In this document: positions 53,686 through 62,600 of the stretch, one piece after another | Position numbering within the stretch: position 1 is the first letter of the stretch | Layout of the letters: each line of letters starts with the position of its first letter | DNA from: Bradyrhizobium xenonodulans | GTDB lineage: Bacteria > Pseudomonadota > Alphaproteobacteria > Rhizobiales > Xanthobacteraceae | Reading direction: 5' to 3' | Assembly (NCBI RefSeq): GCF_027594865.1 | Contig: NZ_CP089391.1 | Location: 1,704,501-1,768,500, forward strand | DNA length: 64,000 nucleotides | The notes under the pieces: model-generated | What the model was told of the DNA's origin: nothing | Database searches by the model: none | The model's input: only the letters and a program-made list of their open reading frames with translations | Translations under genes and position numbers: made by a program

Positions 53686-54163
53686 TGTCGTATCCTCGTT
53701 GCTACGCCTGATGGCGATTTGATGCTGCGAGCCTAGGGCAGGTTCAAAGGCGCTAATGTAATCTTGGTCACGGTGGCTGCAGCAGCTCCCGGGTTGATCC
53801 TAGCGCATTTCGCGGTGTTCCCGACGCGCGGCCCGCGGCCTGCCGCTTCCGCTCCCCGGACAGGCGCAATCGCGCCAATAGCGGTGGTCGCGCGCTTCGC
53901 AGCGCGGGTTCAAGCCGCTGGGACGCCTGATGTGATTCAAATCACGTCGAGATGCGCAGGCTGCTCATTCATCTGCCCGCGCCGGCGCGGCCAGCCCTGA
54001 GTTCCGGCATTGGCATGACTGGCCGGCTTGGCGGAAACCTGGGCTCATCGATCGTCGCAAAGCCGTCGCGGCATGGCCCGCCCGCGGACAAGAAATCGGC
54101 CAGATGAGCGCCTAGCAGACCTTCAACCGCCACTCACGAGCGAAGGGAGCCGAGTCCGATCCT
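53686..54163. other. 478-bp divergent region
   Basis: Lies between the OmpA-like gene (minus) and a small membrane protein gene (plus). No gene was recognised. It contains the CRP-like palindrome at 53931-53946 described separately. Confidence 0.45.
53931..53946. promoter_or_regulatory. CRP/FNR-like palindrome
   Basis: TGTGATTCAAATCACG, with arms GTGATT / AATCAC, resembling the CRP consensus TGTGA-N6-TCACA. It lies 217 bp before the small membrane protein gene at 54164 and 246 bp before ompA-like on the other strand. The distance is larger than usual, so a regulatory role is uncertain. Confidence 0.4.
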
Positions 54164-54478
54164 GTGCCGAGGCCAAGTGAAAACCAGTTCTATCGCAGCG
54201 GCCCACCGGATCGCACAGTGCCCCTGAGCTCCATGCCCATCTATATCGGCGCGGCGATGATCGCGGTGGCGATCCTGCTGTCGACGCTGATCACGGGGGT
54301 GACCAGCCGCTATGTCGGCCTCGACGGGCCGAACGACGAGAACATCTGGCTGGTCGACCGCCTCACCGGCAACGTCTACCGTTGCCAGGCGGAGGGGCGC
54401 GGCAAAGCGTCCTGCGAGCCCGATGTCGCCACAGGCAGCGTCGGGGAGCGGCCCAAAGCGCAGAAGGATGGCCATTGA
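54164..54478 (+). CDS. Small single-pass membrane protein, hypothetical
   Basis: 104 residues, not recognised. One hydrophobic segment, IYIGAAMIAVAILLSTLITG (about 26-46), with a polar N-terminus, followed by about 55 residues with NIWLVDRLTGNVYRC, a pattern like small periplasmic domains, and two Cys. GTG at 54164 is the best available start, though GGGAG lies rather far upstream. Confidence 0.65.
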   Translation: MPRPSENQFYRSGPPDRTVPLSSMPIYIGAAMIAVAILLSTLITGVTSRYVGLDGPNDENIWLVDRLTGNVYRCQAEGRGKASCEPDVATGSVGERPKAQKDGH

Positions 54479-54598
54479 GGCCCTTCGCTTTCGCAGCGCA
54501 GCAAGAAAATTGTCTTCTCCACGAAACGTCTGCGCCGGAAAATGCGTAATTGCGGAGCCGGCATCACGCCGGTTTCGTTTTACGGAGGAGACTTTTCG

Positions 54599-54847
54599 AT
54601 GAAGACCTTGCTGATGGCTGCAGCCTTTGTCGCGTTCACTCTTTCACCCGCATCCGCCGCCATGATGGCGTGCACCAAGGACAACATGATGAAGAGCGCC
54701 GCCATGATGGGCGGTACGCCCGACACGCCGGGCAAGATGGCGGCGAACAAGGAAATGGCGATGGCCAACACCGACATGAGCAACGGCAAGATGAAGAGCG
54801 CCTGCATGCACTACATGAAGTCGCAGAAGGCCATGTCGGCGAAGTAG
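54599..54847 (+). CDS. Small exported Met-rich protein
   Basis: 82 residues. MKTLLMAAAFVAFTLSPASA is a signal peptide. The mature part (62 residues) contains 14 Met and two Cys, with clusters such as AMMACTKDNMM, AAMMGG and KEMAMANTDM. GGAGGAG lies before the ATG. Met clusters suggest Cu(I) binding, but no copper genes are adjacent and there is no known family that I can name with certainty. Confidence 0.75.
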   Translation: MKTLLMAAAFVAFTLSPASAAMMACTKDNMMKSAAMMGGTPDTPGKMAANKEMAMANTDMSNGKMKSACMHYMKSQKAMSAK

Positions 54848-54962
54848 CGCGCGCGCACCGTTCGGCCGCGCTGTCAGCAGTTGGCAGCGCGGCTTTTCCT
54901 TGCACGGCTTCTTTGCCGTCTCCCTTTTTCTCTCCGCGAATCCCGCTACATTGCCTCCTGCA

Positions 54963-56126
54963 ATGTCACGCGCGCCCAAACCGCTCCCGCTCAGCACGAC
55001 ACAGGCCCGGCAGATCTGGCTGCACGCCCAGCGGCTGGACGCACGCGCGCCGTTCGGGGAGGGGGCGCATGCGGTGGCGGATGCGATCGCGCATCTCGGT
55101 TACGTGCAGATCGACACCATCAACGTCATCGAGCGCAGCCACCACCACATCCTGTTCAGCCGCATCCCGTCCTACCGCCGCGCCGATCTGCGCCACGCCC
55201 AGAGCGTCGACAGGAGCGTGTTCGAATACTGGACCCATGCGCTGTCCTACGTGCCGGCGAACGATTTCCGCTTCTTCCTGCCGGCGATGCGCGAGCACAA
55301 GCGCGAGGGGCACAAATGGTATGCCTCGGTGACGCCGGCCGACATGCGCAAGGTGATGCGGCTGCTTCGCGCCGGCCCGCTGACGATCCGCGACATCGAG
55401 GACGACGTGCTCACCGAGAAGGAGCATCTGTGGCAGAGCCGCAAGCCCTCGAAGCGCGCGTTGCAGCTCGCCTTCTATACCGGCGTCGCGACCGTCAGCG
55501 CGCGCCAGGGCATGCTCAAGACCTATGAGCTGATGACGCGGCACTTCGGCTGGGACAAGCTGCCGAAGCCGGCATCGTCAAGAGACATCACGGCCTATCT
55601 GCTCGAGCGTGCGCTGCGGTCGCAGGGCGTGGTCAGTCTCGATTCGATCTGCCATCTCGATGCGCCGAGCAAGAAGGCGGTGGCCGGCCTGATCGCCTCG
55701 TGCGTTCGTCGCGGTGAGCTCATGCCCGTCGCGATCGACGGCGCGGGCAAGCAGGAGCATTGGGCCACGCCTGCGGCGCTTGAAGCGAGCGGCGAGGTAG
55801 CGCCGGATCTCGTCCACATCCTGTCGCCGTTCGATCCGCTGATCATCCAGCGCAAGCGCACCAATCTCATCTTCGGCTACAATCATCTGTTCGAGGCCTA
55901 CGTGCCGAAGGCCAAGCGCAAGCTCGGCTATTTCGCACTCCCCGTGCTGGTCGGCGACCAGATCGTCGCCGCGCTCGATCTCAAGACCGACCGGCAGGGC
56001 AAGAAGCTCCTGATGCAGAAATGGACCTGGGTCGGGCAGGGGAAGAAGACGGCGGGACGCAAGGAGCTCAAGCGCGTGATCGAGGAAGAGCTCGATCGGT
56101 TCGAGCGGTTTCAGTTGGAAGATTGA
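54963..56126 (+). CDS. AlkX/YcaQ-family winged-helix DNA glycosylase-like protein
   Basis: 387 residues of the HTH_42 family. LGYVQIDTINVIERSHHHIL then FSRIPSYRRADL is the signature (QxD followed by RxHHxxLxxR), and later ILSPFDPLIIQRKRTNLIFG then YNHLFEAYVPKAKRKLGYF is typical. E. coli YcaQ (AlkX) opens DNA interstrand cross-links; a similar repair role is inferred. ATG 54963 fits the family length of about 390-410. Confidence 0.9.
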   Translation: MSRAPKPLPLSTTQARQIWLHAQRLDARAPFGEGAHAVADAIAHLGYVQIDTINVIERSHHHILFSRIPSYRRADLRHAQSVDRSVFEYWTHALSYVPANDFRFFLPAMREHKREGHKWYASVTPADMRKVMRLLRAGPLTIRDIEDDVLTEKEHLWQSRKPSKRALQLAFYTGVATVSARQGMLKTYELMTRHFGWDKLPKPASSRDITAYLLERALRSQGVVSLDSICHLDAPSKKAVAGLIASCVRRGELMPVAIDGAGKQEHWATPAALEASGEVAPDLVHILSPFDPLIIQRKRTNLIFGYNHLFEAYVPKAKRKLGYFALPVLVGDQIVAALDLKTDRQGKKLLMQKWTWVGQGKKTAGRKELKRVIEEELDRFERFQLED

Positions 56127-56146
56127 GATTGGTTGCCGTCGGCACC

Positions 56147-56244
56147 GGTCTCGTAGGGTGGGCAAAGCGAAGCGTGCCCACCATCTGCACATGAAGAGTA
56201 AAGGTGGCACGGCGCTACGGCGCCTTTGCCCACCCTACGAGACC
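56147..56244. repeat. Inverted-repeat element with 21-bp perfect arms
   Basis: The arms are GGTCTCGTAGGGTGGGCAAA(G) at 56147-56167 and its exact reverse complement at 56224-56244. The interior has a further imperfect dyad. The right arm encodes the last residues of the DUF2809 protein. A degenerate relative lies at 58168-58263. Confidence 0.8.
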
Positions 56245-56661
56245 GCGCATTGTAGCCAGCCGATCGATCCAAACGCCAAACGCAATCCCCACCGCATAAG
56301 CCACCAGATTCCACAGCGAGAAGATGCGCCCGAGCAGCAATGCGCCGGCCGTCGTGAGCCGGAACGCATCGAGCCAGGGCATATGCACCAGGCGGGAGAA
56401 CTCGACCACGATCGCGATCGCCACCGCGATGGCTGCAATCTGTGCCCGCGTCAGCCGCGGCAGCAAAACCCCGACCAGCAGAAACACCATCGTGGCCCAC
56501 AGCAGCGAGCCGCCATACTTCACGACGAAGGCGGGAAGCCCGAGCGGAAAGCCGTACCAGCGCAAGGACAGCCCGCAGGCCATCACGACCAGCGCCAGCG
56601 CGGCGCGGATCAGCAATGTCCGTAACGGCGCAACAGGTTGATCCGGCTGCGTCCCGTGCAT
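56215..56661 (-). CDS. DUF2809-family membrane protein
   Basis: 148 residues with four to five hydrophobic helices: LIRAALALVVMACGLSLRWY, LPAFVVKYGGSLLWATMVFL, AAIAVAIAIVVEFSRLVHMP, LVAYAVGIAFGVWIDR. Together with GFPLG and the E-F-S-R-L segment this fits the DUF2809 family, function unknown. The ATG at 56661 has GGAG six bases upstream; ATG at 56673 is an alternative. The C-terminus GLVGWAKAP is encoded by the intergenic repeat, so the original gene end may have been replaced. Confidence 0.75.
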   Translation of the reverse strand: MHGTQPDQPVAPLRTLLIRAALALVVMACGLSLRWYGFPLGLPAFVVKYGGSLLWATMVFLLVGVLLPRLTRAQIAAIAVAIAIVVEFSRLVHMPWLDAFRLTTAGALLLGRIFSLWNLVAYAVGIAFGVWIDRLATMRGLVGWAKAP

Positions 56662-56710
56662 TGCTCGCTCCATTGACTCTTTGCTCGCGATGCTGAAAAC
56701 CGAAAACAGA

Positions 56711-56796
56711 GCGTTTTCGAGCGAAGTGGATACCGGTTCGCGTAAAGAAAACGCGTCACAAACAAATCTAAAGCCGTTCCGATTCGGAACGGCTTT
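56711..56796. repeat. Composite interspersed repeat, copy 2
   Basis: 48-bp core (56711-56758) in the opposite orientation to copy 1 at 52940-52987, then the dyad AAAGCCGTTCCGA-T-TCGGAACGGCTTT (56770-56796, 13-bp perfect arms). The order core-spacer-dyad is the same as in copy 1 when oriented. The dyad lies 30 bp before the MFS gene. Confidence 0.8.
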
Positions 56797-56826
56797 GGCC
56801 ATAAAAGCAACAACCCGGGGGAAGCC

Positions 56827-58158
56827 ATGAGCCAGACCACCACCTATGCCGGTTCCGCCGGCGCCGCCAAGTCCGAGGTCGAGACCTCGACCATCCGCGC
56901 CATCTCCTGGCGCCTGATTCCGTTCCTGGTGCTGGCCTACTTCTTCTCCTATCTCGACCGCGTCAATCTCGGCTTCGCCGCGCTGACCATGAATGCCGAG
57001 CTGAAGTTCACGCCGCTGATCTTCTCCTGGGGCGCCGGGATCTTCTTCATCGGCTATTTCATCTTCGAGGTGCCGAGCAATCTGGCACTGGAGAAGTTCG
57101 GCGCCAGCCGCTGGATCGCCCGCATCATGGTGACCTGGGGCATCATCTCCGCGCTGATGGCGATGGTGAGCGGCGTCACGAGCTTCTACATCCTGCGCTT
57201 CCTGCTCGGCGTCGCCGAGGCCGGCTTCTTTCCCGGCATCATCCTCTATCTCACCTACTGGTATCCGGCTGAATATCGTGCCCGCTTCCTCGCGGCCTTC
57301 GCCATCGCCGTCCCGGTCTCGACCGTGATTGGGGCGCCGGTCTCGGGCCTGCTGCTGGGGCTCGACGGCGCGATGGGGCTGAAGGGCTGGCAGTGGCTGT
57401 TCATCATCGAGGGCATTCCTTCCGTGCTGCTCGGCATCGTCACCTGGTTCTACCTCACCGATAGGCCGGAGAAGGCGGACTGGCTCTCGGCCGAGCAGAA
57501 GGCCTGGCTCAAGGCCAAGCTCGATTCCGAGATCGCAATCAAGCAGGCGGTGAAGCATCCCTCGCTCGGCCAGGCGCTGTCGTCGCCGAAGGTGATCGCG
57601 CTCAGCCTGATCTATTTCGGCTTCGTCGGTGCGCTATATGGCATGCAGTTCTGGCTGCCGCAGATCGTCAAGGCGTTCGGACTCACCAACGCGCAGACCG
57701 GCTTCGTCACCGCGATCCCCTATCTGTTCGGCACCATCGCGATGATCCTGTGGGCGCGGCATTCTGATGCCACGCGTGAGCGCGTGATGCATGTCGGCGC
57801 GCCGCTGCTGCTCACCGCCGTCGCGCTCGCCGTCTCCAGCTATCTGACCGACCCGACCATGACGATGGTCGTTCTGACCGTTGCCGCGATCGGCGTGTTC
57901 TGCTGCTTCGGCGTGTTCTGGACCCTGCCGACCGCCTGGCTCTCCGGCACGGCGGCAGCCGGCGCCATCGCGCTGATCAACTCGATCGGCAACCTCGCCG
58001 GCTTCGGCGGGCCCTATCTGATCGGCTGGGTCAAGGAAGCGACGGGGCAGACCTCGATGGGCCTGCTGGTGCTCGCGGTGCTGCCCCTGATCGCCGGCAT
58101 TTTGGTTTTCGTCGGCGGCCACGACAGCGAGCACGAGTTCGCCGAGCGGGGGCGGTAA
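56827..58158 (+). CDS. MFS transporter of the anion:cation symporter (ACS) type
   Basis: 443 residues with 12 predicted helices. The signature LIPFLVLAYFFSYLDRVNLG then FAALTMN and FEVPSNLALEKFGASRWIAR are classic for the ACS family, which imports carboxylates such as tartrate, phthalate, or galactonate. The central loop (DWLSAEQKAWLKAKLDSEIA) is also usual. Substrate unknown; no catabolic neighbours. Confidence 0.92.
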   Translation: MSQTTTYAGSAGAAKSEVETSTIRAISWRLIPFLVLAYFFSYLDRVNLGFAALTMNAELKFTPLIFSWGAGIFFIGYFIFEVPSNLALEKFGASRWIARIMVTWGIISALMAMVSGVTSFYILRFLLGVAEAGFFPGIILYLTYWYPAEYRARFLAAFAIAVPVSTVIGAPVSGLLLGLDGAMGLKGWQWLFIIEGIPSVLLGIVTWFYLTDRPEKADWLSAEQKAWLKAKLDSEIAIKQAVKHPSLGQALSSPKVIALSLIYFGFVGALYGMQFWLPQIVKAFGLTNAQTGFVTAIPYLFGTIAMILWARHSDATRERVMHVGAPLLLTAVALAVSSYLTDPTMTMVVLTVAAIGVFCCFGVFWTLPTAWLSGTAAAGAIALINSIGNLAGFGGPYLIGWVKEATGQTSMGLLVLAVLPLIAGILVFVGGHDSEHEFAERGR

Positions 58159-58167
58159 GGGAAGTTC

Positions 58168-58263
58168 GTAGGGGGGGCAAAGGCGCGCACTTCGCGCGCC
58201 GTGCCCACCATCTTTCGTCGCTGCATTAGGCGTGGTGGGCACGCTTCGCTTGCTAGCCCTACA
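58168..58263. repeat. Degenerate relative of the 56147-56244 repeat
   Basis: GTAGGGGGGGCAAAGGCG ... GTGCCCACCATCTTTCG ... GTGGTGGGCACGCTTCGC ... GCCCTAC keeps the outer GTAGGG/CCCTAC and the inner GTGCCCACC/GGTGGGCAC pairing. It lies just after the MFS stop. Confidence 0.65.
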
Positions 58264-58322
58264 ATAGTACCGCCTCAGCGTCTTCCCACTGCTTACAGAC
58301 CCTTAACGATCACGCTTTCCTG

Positions 58323-58364
58323 ATGACTGACGATTATTGACTTTTATCAGTGATTAGTCGACAT
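58323..58364. promoter_or_regulatory. Candidate operator upstream of the RND efflux genes
   Basis: An imperfect dyad: ATGACTGACGATTATTGAC on the left and, in reverse, ATGTCGACTAATCACTGAT on the right. It is AT-richer than its surroundings and ends 32 bp before the adaptor gene. It is the natural site for the TetR protein encoded after the pump. Confidence 0.45.
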
Positions 58365-58396
58365 TCCTCTCATTCGAGATGCAGGAGTGTCCTCCG

Positions 58397-59503
58397 ATGT
58401 TCGTCCGGTCCGTTTTATCCAGCTATTCCAGGCTCTTGGCGGGGGTATCCTTGGCGCTGATGGCCGCGACCCTGGCCGGGTGCAATGATACCGTCGCTGA
58501 AAAGGCCGAGCCGCCGCGGCCGGTTCTGGTTGCGACCGCGCATTATGATGCCGAGACCCCGGAGCGCAGCTTCGTCGGCACCGTCCGGCCCCGGATCGAG
58601 AGCGATCTCGGCTTTCGCGTTGCCGGCAAGGTTGCCAAGCGCCTCGTCGAAGTCGGCCAGACCGTCGAGATCGGCCAGCCGCTCGCGACGCTCGACGAGG
58701 TCGATTTGAAGCTCCAGGCCGAGCAATCCGTCGCCGAACTGACCGCTGCGACCGGCGTGCTGGCCCAGGCTGCCGCTGCCGAGCAGCGCGCCAAGGATCT
58801 GAAGGCCAAGGGCTGGACCACGGACGCGCAGATGGACTCGAGCCGTGCTGCCGCCGATGAGGCGAGGGCGCGCCTGAACCGGGCCGAGCGCTCGGTGGAG
58901 CTGACCAAGAATTCCCTTTCCTACGCGACGCTCAACGCCGACGCCCGTGGCGTCGTCACCGCAACGCTGATCGAGCCCGGCCAGGTGGTTGCCGCGGGCC
59001 AGGCTTCGATCCGTGTCGCCCGCTTTGCCGAAAAGGAAGCGGTCGTCGCGATCCCTGAGACGCTGGTCGGACGCGCCAAGTCGGGCGCCGCCAGCGTCAC
59101 TCTTTGGTCCGAGCCGAACAAGAAATACACGGCGAAGCTGCGCGAGATCGCGCCGGCAGCCGACCCGGCCACGCGGACTTATCTTGCAAAATTCTCGCTG
59201 CCCGAAGCCGACGACAAGGTCGCGCTCGGTATGACCGCAACGCTGACGCTGTCGGACGCCGCCACCGAGCGTGTCGCCCGGCTGCCGCTGTCGGCGCTGT
59301 TCAACGAAGGCGGCAAGCCCTCTTTCTACGTCGTCGACGACAATGGCGGCGTCACGCTCAAGCCGGTGGCGGTGAAGTCTTACGAGAGCAACGACGTCGT
59401 CATCACCGGCGGTGTCGAAGAGGGCGCCAAGATCGTCGCCCTCGGTGTGCAGAAGCTTGATCCGGGCCAGCGGGTGCGGATCGTCTCGTCACTGTCTTTC
59501 TGA
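58397..59503 (+). CDS. RND efflux periplasmic adaptor lipoprotein
   Basis: 368 residues. The signal peptide ends in the lipobox LAGC (LALMAATLAGC). Membrane fusion protein features follow: a biotinyl-lipoyl-like segment VGQTVEIGQPLATLDEVDLK, a coiled-coil hairpin (about 95-165), and barrel segments VVTATLIEPGQVVAAGQASI and GMTATLTLSD. It links the inner-membrane pump to an outer-membrane channel. No TolC-like gene is adjacent. The ATG at 58397 has GGAG upstream. Confidence 0.92.
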   Translation: MFVRSVLSSYSRLLAGVSLALMAATLAGCNDTVAEKAEPPRPVLVATAHYDAETPERSFVGTVRPRIESDLGFRVAGKVAKRLVEVGQTVEIGQPLATLDEVDLKLQAEQSVAELTAATGVLAQAAAAEQRAKDLKAKGWTTDAQMDSSRAAADEARARLNRAERSVELTKNSLSYATLNADARGVVTATLIEPGQVVAAGQASIRVARFAEKEAVVAIPETLVGRAKSGAASVTLWSEPNKKYTAKLREIAPAADPATRTYLAKFSLPEADDKVALGMTATLTLSDAATERVARLPLSALFNEGGKPSFYVVDDNGGVTLKPVAVKSYESNDVVITGGVEEGAKIVALGVQKLDPGQRVRIVSSLSF

Positions 59504-59565
59504 GTTTCTTACGAGTTACGTCGCGTGAGGTGAGTTTCGGCCCGAGCGCAAATGCTGGGGCTGAA

Positions 59566-59614
59566 GCGGCGAAGCGATCCAGAACCTGCCCAGCCCCCTG
59601 GATTGCTTCGCTGC
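59566..59614. repeat. Short inverted repeat between the adaptor and pump genes
   Basis: GCGGCGAAGCGATCCAG (59566-59582) and CTGGATTGCTTCGCTGC (59598-59614), pairing 15 of 17. The CTGGATTG(C/T)TTCGCTGC unit recurs at 63649-63665. It probably attenuates or processes the adaptor-pump transcript. Confidence 0.6.
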
Positions 59615-59681
59615 CTCGCGATGACGCCTTGAACAGAGCGGCTGTCGTTTTTTGCAACTGGATCGTCTTTCGGAGAGAGCG

Positions 59682-62600
59682 ATGAAGCGCTTCAACCTTT
59701 CGGCCTGGGCCGTCAGCCATCCGACGCTGGTTCTGTTCCTGATGCTCATGCTCGGCGTCGCCGGCTTCTTCTCCTACCAGAAGCTCGGCCGCGCCGAGGA
59801 TCCGTTCTTCACGGTGAAGGTGGTCAACGTCTCTGTGCTCTGGCCCGGCGCGACCGCGCAGGAGATGCAGGCGCAGGTCGCCGATCCCATCGAGAAGAAG
59901 ATCCAGGAGCTGCCCTATTTCGAGAAGGTGCAGACCTATTCGAAGCCCGGTTTCACCGCGCTCCAGGTCACCTTCCGCGACTCCACGCCGCCGAAGGACG
60001 TGCCGTATCTCTTCTATCTCCTGCGCAAGAAGCTCGCCGACGTGCAGGGCCAGCTGCCCTCCGGCATCCTCGGACCCGTCGTCAACGACGAGTTCTCCGA
60101 CGTCGATTCCATCCTCTACATGATGACCGGCGACGGCGCCGATTATGCCCAGCTCAAGAAGGTCTCGGAAGGATTCCGCCAGCGCCTGCTGAAGGTCCCC
60201 GGCGTCACCAAGGTCGACGTCTACGGCAATCAGGACGAGCGCATCTTCGTCGAGTTCAGCCACGCCAAGCTCGCCACCCTCGGCATCACGCCGCAGGCGC
60301 TGTTCGACTCGCTCGCCAAGCAGAACAACGTGACGCCCGCCGGCACGGTCGAGACCTCGTCGCAGCGCGTGCCGCTGCGCGTCACCGGCGCGCTCGACGG
60401 CGCCAAGGCCGTGGCCGAGACGCCGGTCGAAAGCAACGGCCGCGTGTTCCGCCTCGGCGACATCGCCACAGTCACCCATGGCTATGTCGATCCGCCGAGC
60501 TTCGTCGTCCGTCAGGAAGGCAAGGCCGCGATCGGCATCGGCGTCGTCACCGCCAAGGGCGCCAACATCCTCGATCTCGGCAAGGAGGTCGAGAAGGCGA
60601 CGGCTGAGTTCATGAAGGCGGTGCCGCAGGGCGTCGACGTCAAGCTGATCGCCGACCAGCCCAAGGTGGTCGAGCACGCCGTCGGCGAGTTCGTGCATTC
60701 CTTCATGGAAGCGCTCGTCATCGTGCTGTTCGTGTCGTTCCTGGCGCTCGGCTGGCGCACCGGCATCGTGGTCGCGCTGTCGGTGCCCTTGGTGCTCGGC
60801 ATCGTCTTCGTCGTCATGAACACGATGTCGCTCGACCTGCATCGTATTACGCTGGGTGCGCTGATCATCGCGCTCGGCCTGCTCGTCGACGACGCCATCA
60901 TCGCGGTCGAGATGATGGTGGTGAAGATGGAGCAGGGTTGGGATCGCTTCCGGGCGGCGTCCTTTGCCTGGGAGTCCACTGCGTTTCCGATGCTCACGGG
61001 AACGCTGGTCACGGCCGCTGGCTTCCTCCCCATCGGCTTTGCCAATTCCGCGGTCGGCGAATATGCCGGCAGCATCTTCTGGATCGTGGCGATCGCGCTG
61101 GTCGCCTCCTGGTTCGTGGCGGTGATCTTCACGCCGTATATCGGCGTCATGCTGCTGCCCAACATCAAGGTGCACCACAATCACGATCCGCACGCCGTCT
61201 ACGAGACCCGCATGTACCGCGGCCTGCGCGCCATCGTGCAATGGTGCGTCAACCACCGCATCACCGTGGTGGCCGCGACCGTCGGAGTCTTCGTCGCCTC
61301 GATCGTCGGCTTCGGTCATGTCCAGCAGCAGTTCTTCCCGCTGTCGGAGCGGCCCGAGCTGTTCCTCCAGCTCCGCCTGCCGGAAGGCACTGCCTTCAAC
61401 GTCACCGAGAAGGCGGTGAAGACGGCCGAGACGCTGCTCAAGGACGACAAGGACATCGAGACCTATACATCCTATGTCGGCCAGGGCTCGCCGCGCTTCT
61501 GGCTCGGCCTCAACCCGCAGCTTCCGAACGAGGCCTTTGCCGAGATCGTCATCGTCGCCAAGGGCGTCGAGGCGCGCGAGCGCATCAAGGCCAAGATCGA
61601 GAACGCGGCGGCCGAGGGCATGCTGAGCGAAGCACGCGTGCGCGTCGATCGCTTCAACTTCGGTCCGCCGGTCGGCTTCCCCGTGCAGTTCCGCGTGATC
61701 GGCCCCGATGCCAACAAGGTGCGCGAGATCGCCTACCAGGTCCGCGACGTCATGCGGGAGAACAAGAGCGTCAAGGACGTCCAGCTCGACTGGAACGAGC
61801 AGTCGCCTTACCTCAAGCTCGTCGTCGACCAGGATCGCGCCCGCGCCATGGGCCTGACCCCGCAAGACGTCTCGCAGGCGCTGGCGATGCTGATCTCGGG
61901 CGCGCAGGTCACGACCATCCGCGACGGCATCGAGAAGGTGGCCGTGGTCGCCCGCGCGATCCCGTCCGAACGTCTCGATCTCGGCGGCGTCGGTGATCTC
62001 ACCATCACCTCGCGCAATGGCGTTGCCGTGCCGCTCCAGCAGATCGCCAAGATCGAGTATGCCCATGAGGAGCCGATCATGTGGCGGCGCAACCGCGACA
62101 TGGCGATCACCGTGCGCTCGGACGTCGTCGACGGCGTGCAGGCGCCCGACGTCACCAATCAGATCACGCCGAAGCTGAAGGCGATCAAGGACCATCTCGA
62201 GCCGGCCTACCGGATCGAGCCGGGCGGGGCCTTCGAGGAATCCGCCAAGGGCAATGCGTCGATCTTCATCCTCTTCCCGCTGATGGTCATGGTGATGCTG
62301 ACGCTGCTGATGATCCAGCTTCAGAGCTTCTCGCGCCTGATCCTGGTGTTCCTGACCGCGCCGCTCGGCATCGTCGGCGCCTCCTTCGGCCTCAACGTCG
62401 CCAACGCCCCGTTCGGCTTCGTGGCGCTGCTCGGCCTGATCGCGCTCGCCGGCATGATCATGCGCAACACGGTCATCCTGGTCGACCAGATCGAGACCGA
62501 CGTTTCGCACGGCCTGACGCGCCGGGAGGCGATCGTGGAAGCGACCGTCCGCCGCGCCCGTCCGGTGGTTCTGACGGCGCTCGCCGCCATCCTCGCCATG

